The notes beneath the pieces were generated by a model that had not been told where the DNA came from, ran no database searches, and was given only the letters and a program-made list of their open reading frames with translations. Shown piece by piece: positions 7,838-16,288 of a stretch of DNA of 37,089 bases; within the stretch, counting starts at the first letter, position 1; each line of letters opens with the position of its first letter. The DNA comes from Lachnospiraceae bacterium (lineage in GTDB: Bacteria > Bacillota > Clostridia > Lachnospirales > Lachnospiraceae), in assembly GCA_017450105.1 (NCBI GenBank), contig JAFSXC010000046.1, positions 1 to 37,089 of the forward strand, given 5' to 3'. A program made the position numbers and the translations under genes.

Positions 7838-8055
7838 GTTACTGTTCGCACCCCAATGTCATTAACTTAAGCAAATATACATAGTGGCGTCGCTCCCGCA
7901 AGCCATCTCCCGGACTTAAGTGCGCGGGGGCCCCGCGAAAAATAAGTCCTCCCGGAAAAGCATCGGTTCCCCCGTGCTCGGTCCGGGGCCCTCTTACTCG
8001 CGTTATGAGGAAGCTTTTGGGCTTAAGTTAATGACATTGAGGTGTGAACAATAAC
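7838..8055 (+). repeat. TIR-bearing intergenic repeat, copy 3
   Basis: This is 218 bp, the same length as copy 2 and nearly identical to it, including ATACATAGTGGCGTCGCTCC and GGAAAAGCATCGGTT. Ends are GTTACTGTTCGCACCCC on the left and GGTGTGAACAATAAC on the right. It is in the same orientation as copies 2 and 4. Confidence 0.9.
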
Positions 8056-8056
8056 A

Positions 8057-8082
8057 GTCCGGGAGATGGCTTACGGAAGCGA
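8057..8082 (-). repeat. Inverted internal fragment of the TIR repeat
   Basis: GTCCGGGAGATGGCTTACGG and the following AAGCGA match the reverse complement of the interior of copy 3 (around 7890-7916) at 24 of 26 bases. It lies directly after copy 3, so this locus carries a second, truncated copy in opposite orientation. Confidence 0.75.
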
Positions 8083-8094
8083 ACAGCAACAGCC

Positions 8095-8123
8095 TTTTCA
8101 AGCCGACCGCTTTATGCGATAAT
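8095..8123 (+). promoter_or_regulatory. Probable promoter for the MBL-DUF4298 gene
   Basis: TTTTCA at 8095-8100 and GATAAT at 8118-8123 are 17 bp apart. The -35 match is only partial. It lies 39 bp after the end of repeat copy 3. Confidence 0.5.
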
Positions 8124-8168
8124 GGGAGGAAGAAACGGACAGGACGGGAGAGTAAGGAAGGGGACAGA

Positions 8169-9185
8169 ATGAAGCTGAGATGGCACGGTACGGCTGCAGT
8201 GGAGCTGATACACAGGGAGGGACGGATCCTTTTCGATCCCTTCGTAACGCTGCCCCATGCAAAATACCGTACAGAGCTTTCGGACTTTGACGGGGCAACG
8301 GCTGTGCTGGTGACCCATGGCCATTTTGACCATATCGCGAGCCTTCCCGCGCTTGTACAGAGGAATCCCGGGGTAAAGATCTTCTGCACGAAAACGCCCT
8401 ATGTGACGCTCAGAAAGCGGGGGGTGCCGAGGAAAAATCTGAAGGGCATATGGTATGGAGACGAGCTATGGATCAACGGCTTCCGGATCACGGTCTTTCA
8501 CGGGAAGCACGCCGTTTTGCCGGGGCTTTCCGCAAAGCGTGTTTTGAAGATGGTAAAGAGCCCGGCCAGAGGAAACGTTCCCTGGCTTTTGCGCAATCAC
8601 CTCTCGTTCCCGGAAAACGACGAGACGGTGTTTTATCTGGTGGAAGCGGAGGGACTCAGGCTGGCTCTGATGGGAAGCCTGAATCTGAGGGAGGAGGAGG
8701 ACTACCCGGTCGAAACGGATGTGCTGATCCTTCCCTACAACGGCTGGGAGGATAACCTTTTGCCCGCGGTCAGCGCAGTGGAGAGACTGAAGCCGCGTTA
8801 TATCCTTCTGGACCACTACGACAACGCCTTCCCGCCCGCCACAACGCCGCTGGATCTGTCTCCGGTGCTGGATACCTACGGATCCCGGATCGCGCCTCTC
8901 CGGTTTCGTGAGACGCTGGAGCTGAACGCGCGGCTCATACGAATGGAGTCGATCCTGGAGGAGGGAAACCGCCTGATCGATACGCTGGAAAAGCAGCTCG
9001 AGGAGCTTCGCCGGTTCCAGCCGAAGCTACGGGAGCTGGATCATTATTATACCGGCCCAAGGTGGAGGGAGGACTATCTGATGGACGAGAGAGGGCTGCT
9101 TAAGGACGTGCCAAAACGCGGGATTTTGTCCCAGGACGGAATTTATAATCTGCTCGAACGGAACGGAGAGTGGATGGATTTTTGA
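8169..9185 (+). CDS. Metallo-beta-lactamase-fold hydrolase with C-terminal DUF4298 domain
   Basis: The 338-residue protein begins with an UlaG/ComEC-like beta-lactamase fold. The metal motif is H50-G-H52-F-D54-H55, preceded by HGTAAVELI and D23. Residues about 255-338 match DUF4298: a helical RLIRMESILEEGNRLID segment, then LDHYYTGPRWREDY, then KRGILSQDGIYNLLE. DUF4298 is usually a small stand-alone protein, so this is a fusion. The hydrolase substrate is unknown; candidates are sugar lactones or phosphodiesters. ATG 8169 follows AAGGAAGGGGACAG. The MATE gene begins 13 nt downstream and is probably cotranslated from the same message. Confidence 0.85.
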   Translation: MKLRWHGTAAVELIHREGRILFDPFVTLPHAKYRTELSDFDGATAVLVTHGHFDHIASLPALVQRNPGVKIFCTKTPYVTLRKRGVPRKNLKGIWYGDELWINGFRITVFHGKHAVLPGLSAKRVLKMVKSPARGNVPWLLRNHLSFPENDETVFYLVEAEGLRLALMGSLNLREEEDYPVETDVLILPYNGWEDNLLPAVSAVERLKPRYILLDHYDNAFPPATTPLDLSPVLDTYGSRIAPLRFRETLELNARLIRMESILEEGNRLIDTLEKQLEELRRFQPKLRELDHYYTGPRWREDYLMDERGLLKDVPKRGILSQDGIYNLLERNGEWMDF

Positions 9186-9198
9186 ACAGAGGAAACAG

Positions 9199-10533
9199 GT
9201 GAATATACGTTACATAAAAAGAATTTTGATCATCGCGATCCCCGTTATGCTTTCGGAGCTGGTTTCACAGCTTCAGCTTTTGATCGACAAGATCTTTATC
9301 GGCAGGCTCTCCATTCAGAGCATGAGCGCAGTCGGGAATGCGACGACACCGATGTGGACCACCATGAATACCCTGTTCGCCCTGACGACCGGGGCGACGA
9401 TCCTGGTGAGTCAGGCGTACGGGGCCGGGGATCAGGACCGGGCAAGGAGCCTTCTGGCTTCGCTCTTTAAGTACAACAATCTCTTCGGCTTTGCCCTTTT
9501 CCTGTTCTGGCTGCTCTGCCCGAGACTGGTTTTCGGGCTGACCGGAGTGGACGAGAGCATCCTGCCGCTCAGCATCGATTACGCGGTTACTTTTTCACCG
9601 ATCTTTATTCTGACCGGGATCGGGGCTTCGATCACCTGTCTGCTGCAGGTCTGTCAGAAAACAAAGATCATGATCTGGTACGCTGTTGTGAGATCGCTGA
9701 CCAACGTGGTTCTGGATTACGCTCTGATCTTCGGGAATCTCGGCCTTCCCGCCATGGGGGTCCGGGGTGCGGCTCTGGCCACGACGATCGCGGAGCTTCT
9801 CGGGGATCTGCTCGTGGTTCTCTATGTTTTGAAATCAAAAGAGCTGCCGCTTCGGCCCTCGATGAAGCAGATCCTTCAGGCGAAGCTGAAGCCCTATCTG
9901 GAAACCGTAAAAAAAGGAGCGCCCGCCGCGCTGGAGGGCTTTGCCTGGAACTTCGGAAACCTGTATCTCATCGTCATGCTGAACCGCGTTTCCGTGGAAG
10001 CGGCCGGGATCCATTCCATTATCTTCGGCGTGGAGCTGATCGCCGTGGTATTGATCGAATCCATCGGAACGGCGACGCTTACGCTTTCCGGCTACGAGAC
10101 CGGAAAACGGAATATAAACGGGGTCTGGGAGGTGGTCAAAAACTCCGTGGCTCTTGGCTTTGGAATCTCCGGTGTGAACCTGTTGTTGTTTCTGCTCCTG
10201 CCCCAGCAGATCCTCGGGCTGTTTACAAAGGATGCCGCGGTGCTCGCCGGTGCGCCGGTCTACCTTCTGATTGTCGGGATCGACCTGTTTCCTAAGACGG
10301 GCAATATTATCTTCGGGTCCGGGATCAAGGGCTACGGAGAACCGAGCTGGATGCTAAAGACCCAGCTTTTCGGAACGGTCTTTATCATCGCATTCAGCTC
10401 GGTCATGGTGCTGGGCTTCGGCCTCGGCATCCGGGAAATTTTCTGCCTGGTGGTGGCCGATGAAGCCATAAGGTTCCTCTTAAACGGCCTTAAGCTCCGC
10501 CGGATCCGGCGCCGGCCTCTGACCACAGCCTGA
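9199..10533 (+). CDS. MATE family multidrug efflux transporter
   Basis: This 444-residue integral membrane protein has about twelve hydrophobic segments in two similar halves. It begins with the family pattern IAIPVMLSELVSQLQLLIDKIFIGRL. MATE proteins export cationic drugs and metabolites using Na+ or H+ gradients. The start is GTG 9199, with AGAGG at 9188-9192 as ribosome site; no ATG fits. It lies 13 nt after the MBL-DUF4298 gene. Substrate cannot be told from sequence. Confidence 0.9.
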   Translation: MNIRYIKRILIIAIPVMLSELVSQLQLLIDKIFIGRLSIQSMSAVGNATTPMWTTMNTLFALTTGATILVSQAYGAGDQDRARSLLASLFKYNNLFGFALFLFWLLCPRLVFGLTGVDESILPLSIDYAVTFSPIFILTGIGASITCLLQVCQKTKIMIWYAVVRSLTNVVLDYALIFGNLGLPAMGVRGAALATTIAELLGDLLVVLYVLKSKELPLRPSMKQILQAKLKPYLETVKKGAPAALEGFAWNFGNLYLIVMLNRVSVEAAGIHSIIFGVELIAVVLIESIGTATLTLSGYETGKRNINGVWEVVKNSVALGFGISGVNLLLFLLLPQQILGLFTKDAAVLAGAPVYLLIVGIDLFPKTGNIIFGSGIKGYGEPSWMLKTQLFGTVFIIAFSSVMVLGFGLGIREIFCLVVADEAIRFLLNGLKLRRIRRRPLTTA

Positions 10534-10644
10534 CTCCTGTGCCGGCACAGCTCAGGAATACAATGGAGCAGACGGACAGGTCTTAAGGGAAAGGAGAAAG
10601 AGACGGCTTCTGCTTGTTTCAGGTATGGAAAAAAGGAGAGTACC

Positions 10645-12441
10645 ATGTTTGTAAATAAATTAAATCAGGTTTATAAACCAGAGAGAATCCTTTATTATAT
10701 TGAGCCTGAGGAGAGTGTGATCGACGATGCTCGAAGTGAGCTCCTGCCGGAAGCGGTGAAACAGTATGCAGGTGCATTCGGTACCTATGACCGGCCGGGA
10801 ATCTTCTATATCCGGAAGCTGCACCGCGAGGTGTTCGGGATCGAATACAGGATGGAGGATCCGAGGATCTCGTATCCGAAGGACCTGAGCTCCATGGTGC
10901 TGCCGGAAGCCTTCTTTTATTCGGTGGAGCTGGACGATGATACGGTCGTGACGCGGGAGTCCATCCGCGGGCTCTTTGAAGAGATGGCAAAGGACGGGGA
11001 TGCACACCGCCTGCACAGTGATCTTCGTATATGCGGGGAATCCGGTATCACCGCCGTGTTCTTTGATTACCGGAAGAAGCGGATCCTGAGCGAATGTCGG
11101 CTGGAGGAGGACCGCGCGAAAGCGATTATTCTGGACGACCGGGACGCGATGAATAAGGATGCTCTGTTTCGGATGGCATTCTGCGATCCGATTACCGGAC
11201 ATTATACCTGGAATCATCTGGTCGCTTTTCTGGAGATGCCCATGCATAAAGGGATCCGGGATTATGCCTTTGTACATTTCGACATCAAGGAGTTCCGGGT
11301 GATCAATGAGGTTTACGGGCATGTAACGGCAAACAGGGTGCTTTGCCGCGTAGTGCAGGCGATGAAGGATGCGGACTTTGTCTATACCAGCGCGCGATGT
11401 CATAACGACAATTTTGCGATGATGATCCGGGATATGAGTGAGGAAGAGACGCGAAGGAGGCTGGAGGAATTTTTCGCCGGTCTTTCGGTATTGGAAGAGG
11501 ATCCGTATTACCGGATCTATTTCCGGTGCGGCGTCGTGCCGATGGCCAGGGCGGTCCTGATGGGAAACCGTGTGGCAGATGCCGGGAAAATGGCGCAGGC
11601 GCTCGGCCTAAGCCCGAAAAAAACCGATATCATCATTTACAACGATCAGATGCATAATGATATCTCATGGGGCAATTACATTAAGGCCTATGTGGACACA
11701 GCGGTGGCGCAGGACGAATTTGTGGTGTATCTGCAGCCGAAATTCGATATCAGAACAGAGACGATCAACGGAGCAGAGGCTCTGATCCGTTGGAATTACA
11801 AGAACAAGGAATTGCTGCCGCCGGGAAGGTTCATCCCCTTCTTCGAAAAAGACGGATCCATCGGAAAGATTGACCGCATCGTTTTGGAGAAGGTCTGCGA
11901 AGCGATGGCCCGCTGGAAAAAAGAAGGGAAAAGGCTGGTCCCCGTTTCGGTCAACCTTTCCCGGAACCGTATGTATGACGAACGGCTGATCGAGCATTTG
12001 ACGGAGACCGTGGATAAATACGGCGTGGAGCATGGCCTCATAGATTTCGAATTGACCGAGAGCGCCACGTATGACAACCGGGAGCATATGATCCGCGTAC
12101 TTGAAGAGCTAAGGAAGGAAGGCTTTGAGATTTCGATGGACGATTTCGGAACCGGCTATTCCTCCCTGTCGCTTTTGACCGAAATGCCGATCGATACCTT
12201 AAAGATCGACAAAAGCTTCGTGGACAAGGTCGGGATCAGGAAAGAGAAAAAGGAAGACATTGTGGTGATCAACTCCATTATTTCCCTGGCAAAAGAACTC
12301 GGCTTATGCTGCCTTGCGGAGGGAGCGGAAACCGGGGAACAGGTGGACAGGCTTCGGGAGCTCGGCTGCGAGACCATCCAGGGCTTCTATTACAGCCGGC
12401 CGATCCCGATCCCGGAATTTGAGAAGAGGTATTTCGCCTGA
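10645..12441 (+). CDS. EAL-domain c-di-GMP phosphodiesterase with degenerate GGDEF domain
   Basis: The 598-residue soluble protein has an N-terminal region (1-170) of unknown fold, a GGDEF domain at about 175-335 and an EAL domain at about 350-595. The GGDEF signature is replaced by CHNDN at 252-256, so cyclase activity is not expected; it may bind GTP or serve as a scaffold. The EAL domain keeps its catalytic set: E378-A-L380, N437, E469, D499-D500 in DDFGTG, K520 and E559. It should hydrolyse c-di-GMP to pGpG. ATG 10645 follows AAAAGGAGAGTACC. An HD-GYP protein lies 0.7 kb downstream, so two degradative enzymes cluster here. Confidence 0.9.
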   Translation: MFVNKLNQVYKPERILYYIEPEESVIDDARSELLPEAVKQYAGAFGTYDRPGIFYIRKLHREVFGIEYRMEDPRISYPKDLSSMVLPEAFFYSVELDDDTVVTRESIRGLFEEMAKDGDAHRLHSDLRICGESGITAVFFDYRKKRILSECRLEEDRAKAIILDDRDAMNKDALFRMAFCDPITGHYTWNHLVAFLEMPMHKGIRDYAFVHFDIKEFRVINEVYGHVTANRVLCRVVQAMKDADFVYTSARCHNDNFAMMIRDMSEEETRRRLEEFFAGLSVLEEDPYYRIYFRCGVVPMARAVLMGNRVADAGKMAQALGLSPKKTDIIIYNDQMHNDISWGNYIKAYVDTAVAQDEFVVYLQPKFDIRTETINGAEALIRWNYKNKELLPPGRFIPFFEKDGSIGKIDRIVLEKVCEAMARWKKEGKRLVPVSVNLSRNRMYDERLIEHLTETVDKYGVEHGLIDFELTESATYDNREHMIRVLEELRKEGFEISMDDFGTGYSSLSLLTEMPIDTLKIDKSFVDKVGIRKEKKEDIVVINSIISLAKELGLCCLAEGAETGEQVDRLRELGCETIQGFYYSRPIPIPEFEKRYFA

Positions 12442-12598
12442 ACTAACGGCTCCGAACCACTGCTTTGCGCGGCAGTCCGCAGAACCAAAAGAAGGCCCCG
12501 AAAGGGTACCGGTTCAGAAAAAAGAACGGCAAAGGGAAAAGGACAGGAAGGCAGAGAGGAATGGAGATACGGATGGAGTTCTTCACGAAAGGAGACGT

Positions 12599-13105
12599 AT
12601 GACAGAAAAGGGAGACATAAGGATAGTGATTCTTTCGGATACGCATGGGGACCGAAGGGTGATCGAAAGGGTGATCGCAGAGGAGGCGCCCTTTGATTAT
12701 CTGATCCATTGCGGCGACGCCGAGATCGACCTTTCGGAATATGCAGATCCGGCGAAGCCTTACGAGCTTCTGGCGGTGCGCGGAAACTGCGATTACTACA
12801 GTGATCTTCCGGCAGCGATCAATACGCAGCTTGGAGGCCTGAACGTGCTGATCACCCATGGACATCACGAAAACGTCCATTCCGGAGTGCAGGCGCTGGC
12901 GGAGGCCGGAAGGAGTCTGGAGGCCGATCTTATTTTTTACGGTCATACGCATATTCCGGAGATCGCCGAAGAGGGCGGGATTCTGATCATCAATCCGGGC
13001 AGCCCCGTATATCCCAGAGGCCTTCGCAGACAGCGGACCTACGCTGTTCTGACGGTGTCGGGGAAGCAGGAACGAAATGCGGTGATTAAGACGGTAAAGG
13101 ATTGA
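12599..13105 (+). CDS. YfcE/MJ0936-type metallophosphodiesterase
   Basis: The 168-residue protein is a small calcineurin-like phosphoesterase with all metal motifs: LSDTHGD (D14, H16), CGDAE, RGNCD, ITHGHHE and YGHTH, ending with NPGSPVYPRG. The family hydrolyses phosphodiesters using two divalent metals; the natural substrate is usually unknown. ATG 12599 with AAAGGAGACGT is chosen; an upstream in-frame extension to 12314 overlaps the EAL gene and is low-complexity basic sequence. It lies 21 nt before the HD-GYP gene, so the two form an operon. Confidence 0.9.
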   Translation: MTEKGDIRIVILSDTHGDRRVIERVIAEEAPFDYLIHCGDAEIDLSEYADPAKPYELLAVRGNCDYYSDLPAAINTQLGGLNVLITHGHHENVHSGVQALAEAGRSLEADLIFYGHTHIPEIAEEGGILIINPGSPVYPRGLRRQRTYAVLTVSGKQERNAVIKTVKD

Positions 13106-13126
13106 TTCTATGGGCGGAGGGAAGCC

Positions 13127-14491
13127 ATGAAGCTGGATCTTACGGACTTTTTATATGCAATGTCTTTTGCGCTGGACGCGATCGAGCATGAATTCTCGGG
13201 GGCGACTGCCGAACACGGGAAAAGGGTCGCCTGGCTCTCCATGAGGATGGCGGAGGGCGTGGGTCTTTCGGAGGAGCAGCTTGTGGATTTCGTCGGCTGC
13301 GCGATCCTCCACGACAATGCGTTTGCGGAATATGTAAAGGAGGAGCTGAACCGGGAGCGTGATCCCGGGGAGGATCAGGGGGAGGAGGCAGAACGGGCCA
13401 GACGGACGGCGGGACACGCCATCATCGGCGAACGAAACGCCGCCCTGCTGCCGTTTCGTACGGACGTGAAAAATGTGATCCTGTGGCACCATGAAAACGC
13501 CGACGGCTCGGGGGCGCTGGGACTGACGCAGGATGAGACGGACTGCCGCTCGGAAATGATCCATCTGGCGGATGTGCTGGACATCTGGTTTGATCTGAGA
13601 AGCCTGACCGCAGAGGCGTTTGATGAGATCCGGGAGTTTGTGGCAAAGGAAAAGGGACACCTGTTTTCCGATTGCGCGGTGGAGCAGTTCCAAAAGAAGC
13701 TTTCGTTCCAGGATATCCTTATGCTTCAGGAGAAGGGTCCGGAGGCCTTGCTGAAGGAACGGCTCCCGGCGATATGGCATGACTATTCCGATGAGGAGGT
13801 AACGGCGATCGCCGGGTTCTTTGCCCGGATCATTGATTACAAATCTCCGTTTACGACGGCGCATTCTCTGGGCGTCGCGGACAAGGCCAGGCGCATGGCC
13901 GGCTTTTACGGCTGGAACGGCGAGAAAGCGATCCGCTTCTACTTCGCGGGGGCGATGCATGATATCGGGAAGGTCGTGGTCGGGAATGAGATCCTGGAGA
14001 AGCCCGGAAAGCTGAATGGGTGGGAATTTTCCAGGATGAAGGATCACGCCCGCGCATCGCTTCGGATCTTAAGCGATATCGAAGGCCTGGAGGATATTAC
14101 GAAATGGGCGGCCAATCACCACGAGAAGCTGGATGGGACAGGCTACCCGAACGGGCTTTCGGCTTCGGAGCTTTCATTTGAGGAGCGCCTGATGGCCTGC
14201 ATCGATATCTATCAGGCATTGACGGAGGACAGGCCCTATAAGGCGGGGATGAGTCATTCCAAAACCATGGCGATCATGGAAAGCATGGTAAACGAGGGGA
14301 AGATCGATCAGAAGATTACAGAGGACATGAATGCGGTGTTCGGCGCCGGAGAGGAGACCAGCCGCTATGTGTTTGATACGGCGTCAAAGAAATGGAGATG
14401 CATCGTCTGCGGCTTTATCGAGGAGGGCGAAGCGCCTCCGGATCAATGCCCGGTCTGCCATTCCGATGCCGGCCATTTCATACCTTTATAA
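13127..14491 (+). CDS. Tandem HD/HD-GYP protein with C-terminal rubredoxin domain
   Basis: The 454-residue protein has two HD-type halves and a zinc- or iron-binding tail. The first HD domain keeps H30, H62-D63 and H121-H122. The second is HD-GYP-like: H246, H278-D279 with K282, H307, H331-H332 and GTGYP at 337-341. HD-GYP proteins degrade c-di-GMP with a di- or tri-iron site. Residues 423-454 are rubredoxin-like: C425-x2-C428 and C441-P-V-C444. Rubredoxin modules transfer electrons, so the fusion suggests redox or oxygen control of the iron centre. ATG 13127 has GGAGGGAAGCC upstream. A terminator hairpin follows. Confidence 0.88.
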   Translation: MKLDLTDFLYAMSFALDAIEHEFSGATAEHGKRVAWLSMRMAEGVGLSEEQLVDFVGCAILHDNAFAEYVKEELNRERDPGEDQGEEAERARRTAGHAIIGERNAALLPFRTDVKNVILWHHENADGSGALGLTQDETDCRSEMIHLADVLDIWFDLRSLTAEAFDEIREFVAKEKGHLFSDCAVEQFQKKLSFQDILMLQEKGPEALLKERLPAIWHDYSDEEVTAIAGFFARIIDYKSPFTTAHSLGVADKARRMAGFYGWNGEKAIRFYFAGAMHDIGKVVVGNEILEKPGKLNGWEFSRMKDHARASLRILSDIEGLEDITKWAANHHEKLDGTGYPNGLSASELSFEERLMACIDIYQALTEDRPYKAGMSHSKTMAIMESMVNEGKIDQKITEDMNAVFGAGEETSRYVFDTASKKWRCIVCGFIEEGEAPPDQCPVCHSDAGHFIPL

Positions 14492-14502
14492 AAACGGACG
14501 AA

Positions 14503-14536
14503 AACCGGCCGGCGGATAGTCCCCGGCCGGTTCTTT
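14503..14536 (+). terminator. Terminator hairpin after the HD-GYP gene
   Basis: AACCGGCCGG at 14503-14512 pairs with CCGGCCGGTT at 14523-14532, followed by a short CTTT. The T tract is weak. Confidence 0.6.
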
Positions 14537-14655
14537 GAGCGAAATGACGTCCCCGGTGCAAGGAGGCTTATGCCGCGGCGCCGGGTTTTCGTCCAGGAGT
14601 CGGAACGTGTGTCAAAAAGACCGTCTCTGCGCATTCCTGTAAGACTTAGGAAACA

Positions 14656-14667
14656 AAAACGTTTCGA
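14656..14667. promoter_or_regulatory. Weak operator-like site upstream of the kinase promoter
   Basis: AAAAACGTTTCG is a 10-of-12 match to CGAAACGTTTCG. Its centre is about 68 bp upstream of the good operator at 14724-14735, so it could be an auxiliary looping site. The left half is poor. Confidence 0.35.
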
Positions 14668-14672
14668 TAAGC

Positions 14673-14708
14673 AAAGAATCCCGTATTTTCGGGGTTCTTT
14701 ATTTTTGG
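14673..14708 (+). terminator. Rho-independent terminator upstream of the kinase promoter
   Basis: AAAGAATCCCG at 14673-14683 pairs with CGGGGTTCTTT at 14690-14700 (one G:U) around a TATTTT loop, followed by ATTTTTGG. It would insulate the kinase promoter from upstream transcription. Confidence 0.65.
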
Positions 14709-14719
14709 ATAGAAAAATC

Positions 14720-14749
14720 TTGACGAAACGTTTCGCTTTGTGTTATAAC
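14720..14749 (+). promoter_or_regulatory. Kinase operon promoter with embedded operator
   Basis: TTGACG at 14720-14725 and TTATAA at 14743-14748 are 17 bp apart. The operator CGAAACGTTTCG at 14724-14735 overlaps the -35 box and spacer, so a bound LacI protein would block polymerase directly. Confidence 0.8.
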
Positions 14750-14773
14750 TTTGTGCATAAGGGGGATGAAGGA

Positions 14774-16288
14774 ATGAGAGAGCTTCTGCTTGGAATTGAT
14801 ATCGGAACCAGTTCCTGCAAATGCGCTGTCTTCGATCCGGAGGGCGCGGTGCTGGCGTCAAGGACTGCTGAATACGAGGTGTTTCGCCCGAAGGCTTTTT
14901 GGGCAGAGCAGGCCCCGGAGGACTGGGCCGAGTCGGTGTTTTCCTGTATCCGCTCGATCTTCGCGGAAACGGATGTGCTGCCCGGAGAGATCAGCGGGAT
15001 CGGAATCGACGGACAGAGCTGGTCGGCGATCCCGATGGATAAGGACGGGAACGTTCTTGCAAAAACGCCGATCTGGATGGATATGAGATCCCAGTCGATC
15101 TGTGACCGGCTGAACCGGGAGATCGGAGAGGAAGCGATCTTTGCCTGCGCCGGAAACCCTCTGACTCCCAGCTATTCTACGGCCAAGGTGACCTGGTTTA
15201 AGGAAAACCGGCCGGATATCTACCCGAAGATCGATAAGATCCTGCAGAGCAACAGCTATCTGGTCTATCGTCTGACGGGTCTTCTTTCCCAGGATAAAAG
15301 TCAGGGCTACGGTCTCCACTGCTTTGATATGAGGACCGGAACCTGGAATATGGATATGGCTAAGGCCCTCGGTATCGAGGAACGGTTTCTGCCGGAGATC
15401 TTCTCCTGCGATGAGGTCGTCGGAGGCGTGACCGAGGAGGCCGCGGCGCAAACGGGCCTTCTGATCGGAACGCCTGTGGTGGCAGGCGGTCTGGACGCGG
15501 CCTGCGGGACGCTCGGAGCCGGTGTCTTTCTGGACGGAGATACCCAGGAGCAGGGCGGCCAGGCCGGCGGTATGAGCATATGCATCGAGGACTACGCGGC
15601 GGACCCGCGGCTGATCTTAAGCTGCCACGTTGTTCCGGACCGGTGGCTCTTACAGGGCGGGACGACCGGCGGCGGCGGAGCGATGCGCTGGTTTGAAGCG
15701 AACTTTGCGGATTTTGAAAGGAACAACGGCGGGAAGCCCTCGCTGGTACAGCTCAACGAGATCGCCGAGAAGATCCCGGCGGGATCGGAGGGCCTGATCT
15801 TCCTTCCCTACATGTCCGGTGAACGGACGCCGATCTGGGATCCGAAGGCAAAGGGTGTGTTCTACGGCCTGGATTTCGGAAAGACAAAGGGCCATTTCGT
15901 CCGTGCCCTGATGGAGGGAGTCGCCTTTTCCTTGAAGCACAATCTGGATACGGCGGAAGGGGCCGGGGCGAAGGTCGGAGCGCTGCGGGCCATGGGAGGC
16001 TCCGCCAACTCCTTATTATGGACGCAGATCAAGGCCGATGTAACCGGAAAGGAGATCATCGTACCCTCCTCGGATACGGCCACAACGCTCGGCGCCGCCA
16101 TCCTAGCCGGTATCGGAACCGGGATCTATTCCTCCTACGAGGAGGCTGTGAAAAAGACAGTAAAGGATCAGAGAAAGCATGAACCGTATCTTACGAACAG
16201 AGCGGTTTATGACAAAACCTATGAAACCTATCTGGAGCTCTATCAGGCTCTGAAGGGTACCATGCATAAAGGAGGAGAAGAAGCATGA
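14774..16288 (+). CDS. FGGY-family sugar kinase (probable ketose kinase of the fucose pathway)
   Basis: The 504-residue protein phosphorylates a sugar with ATP in the FGGY fold. The N-terminal phosphate loop is GIDIGTSSCKCAVFD at 7-21. GIDGQSWSAI, GGLDAACGTLGAG (likely catalytic Asp), TTGGGGAMRWF and the FGGY-type ERTPIWDPKAKGVFYG block follow. Overall it looks nearer xylulokinase than E. coli FucK. Given FucI and FucU, L-fuculose (or D-ribulose) is the likely substrate. ATG 14774 is chosen because the promoter and operator at 14720-14749 lie upstream; an in-frame ATG at 14570 with a good AAGGAGG would place them inside the gene. It overlaps the next gene by 4 nt. Confidence 0.85.
   Translation: MRELLLGIDIGTSSCKCAVFDPEGAVLASRTAEYEVFRPKAFWAEQAPEDWAESVFSCIRSIFAETDVLPGEISGIGIDGQSWSAIPMDKDGNVLAKTPIWMDMRSQSICDRLNREIGEEAIFACAGNPLTPSYSTAKVTWFKENRPDIYPKIDKILQSNSYLVYRLTGLLSQDKSQGYGLHCFDMRTGTWNMDMAKALGIEERFLPEIFSCDEVVGGVTEEAAAQTGLLIGTPVVAGGLDAACGTLGAGVFLDGDTQEQGGQAGGMSICIEDYAADPRLILSCHVVPDRWLLQGGTTGGGGAMRWFEANFADFERNNGGKPSLVQLNEIAEKIPAGSEGLIFLPYMSGERTPIWDPKAKGVFYGLDFGKTKGHFVRALMEGVAFSLKHNLDTAEGAGAKVGALRAMGGSANSLLWTQIKADVTGKEIIVPSSDTATTLGAAILAGIGTGIYSSYEEAVKKTVKDQRKHEPYLTNRAVYDKTYETYLELYQALKGTMHKGGEEA

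Noticed and set aside
14570-14773. N-terminal extension of the kinase as the main start
   Set aside because: It would put the operator and promoter inside the gene, and FGGY kinases begin near the GIDIGTS motif.
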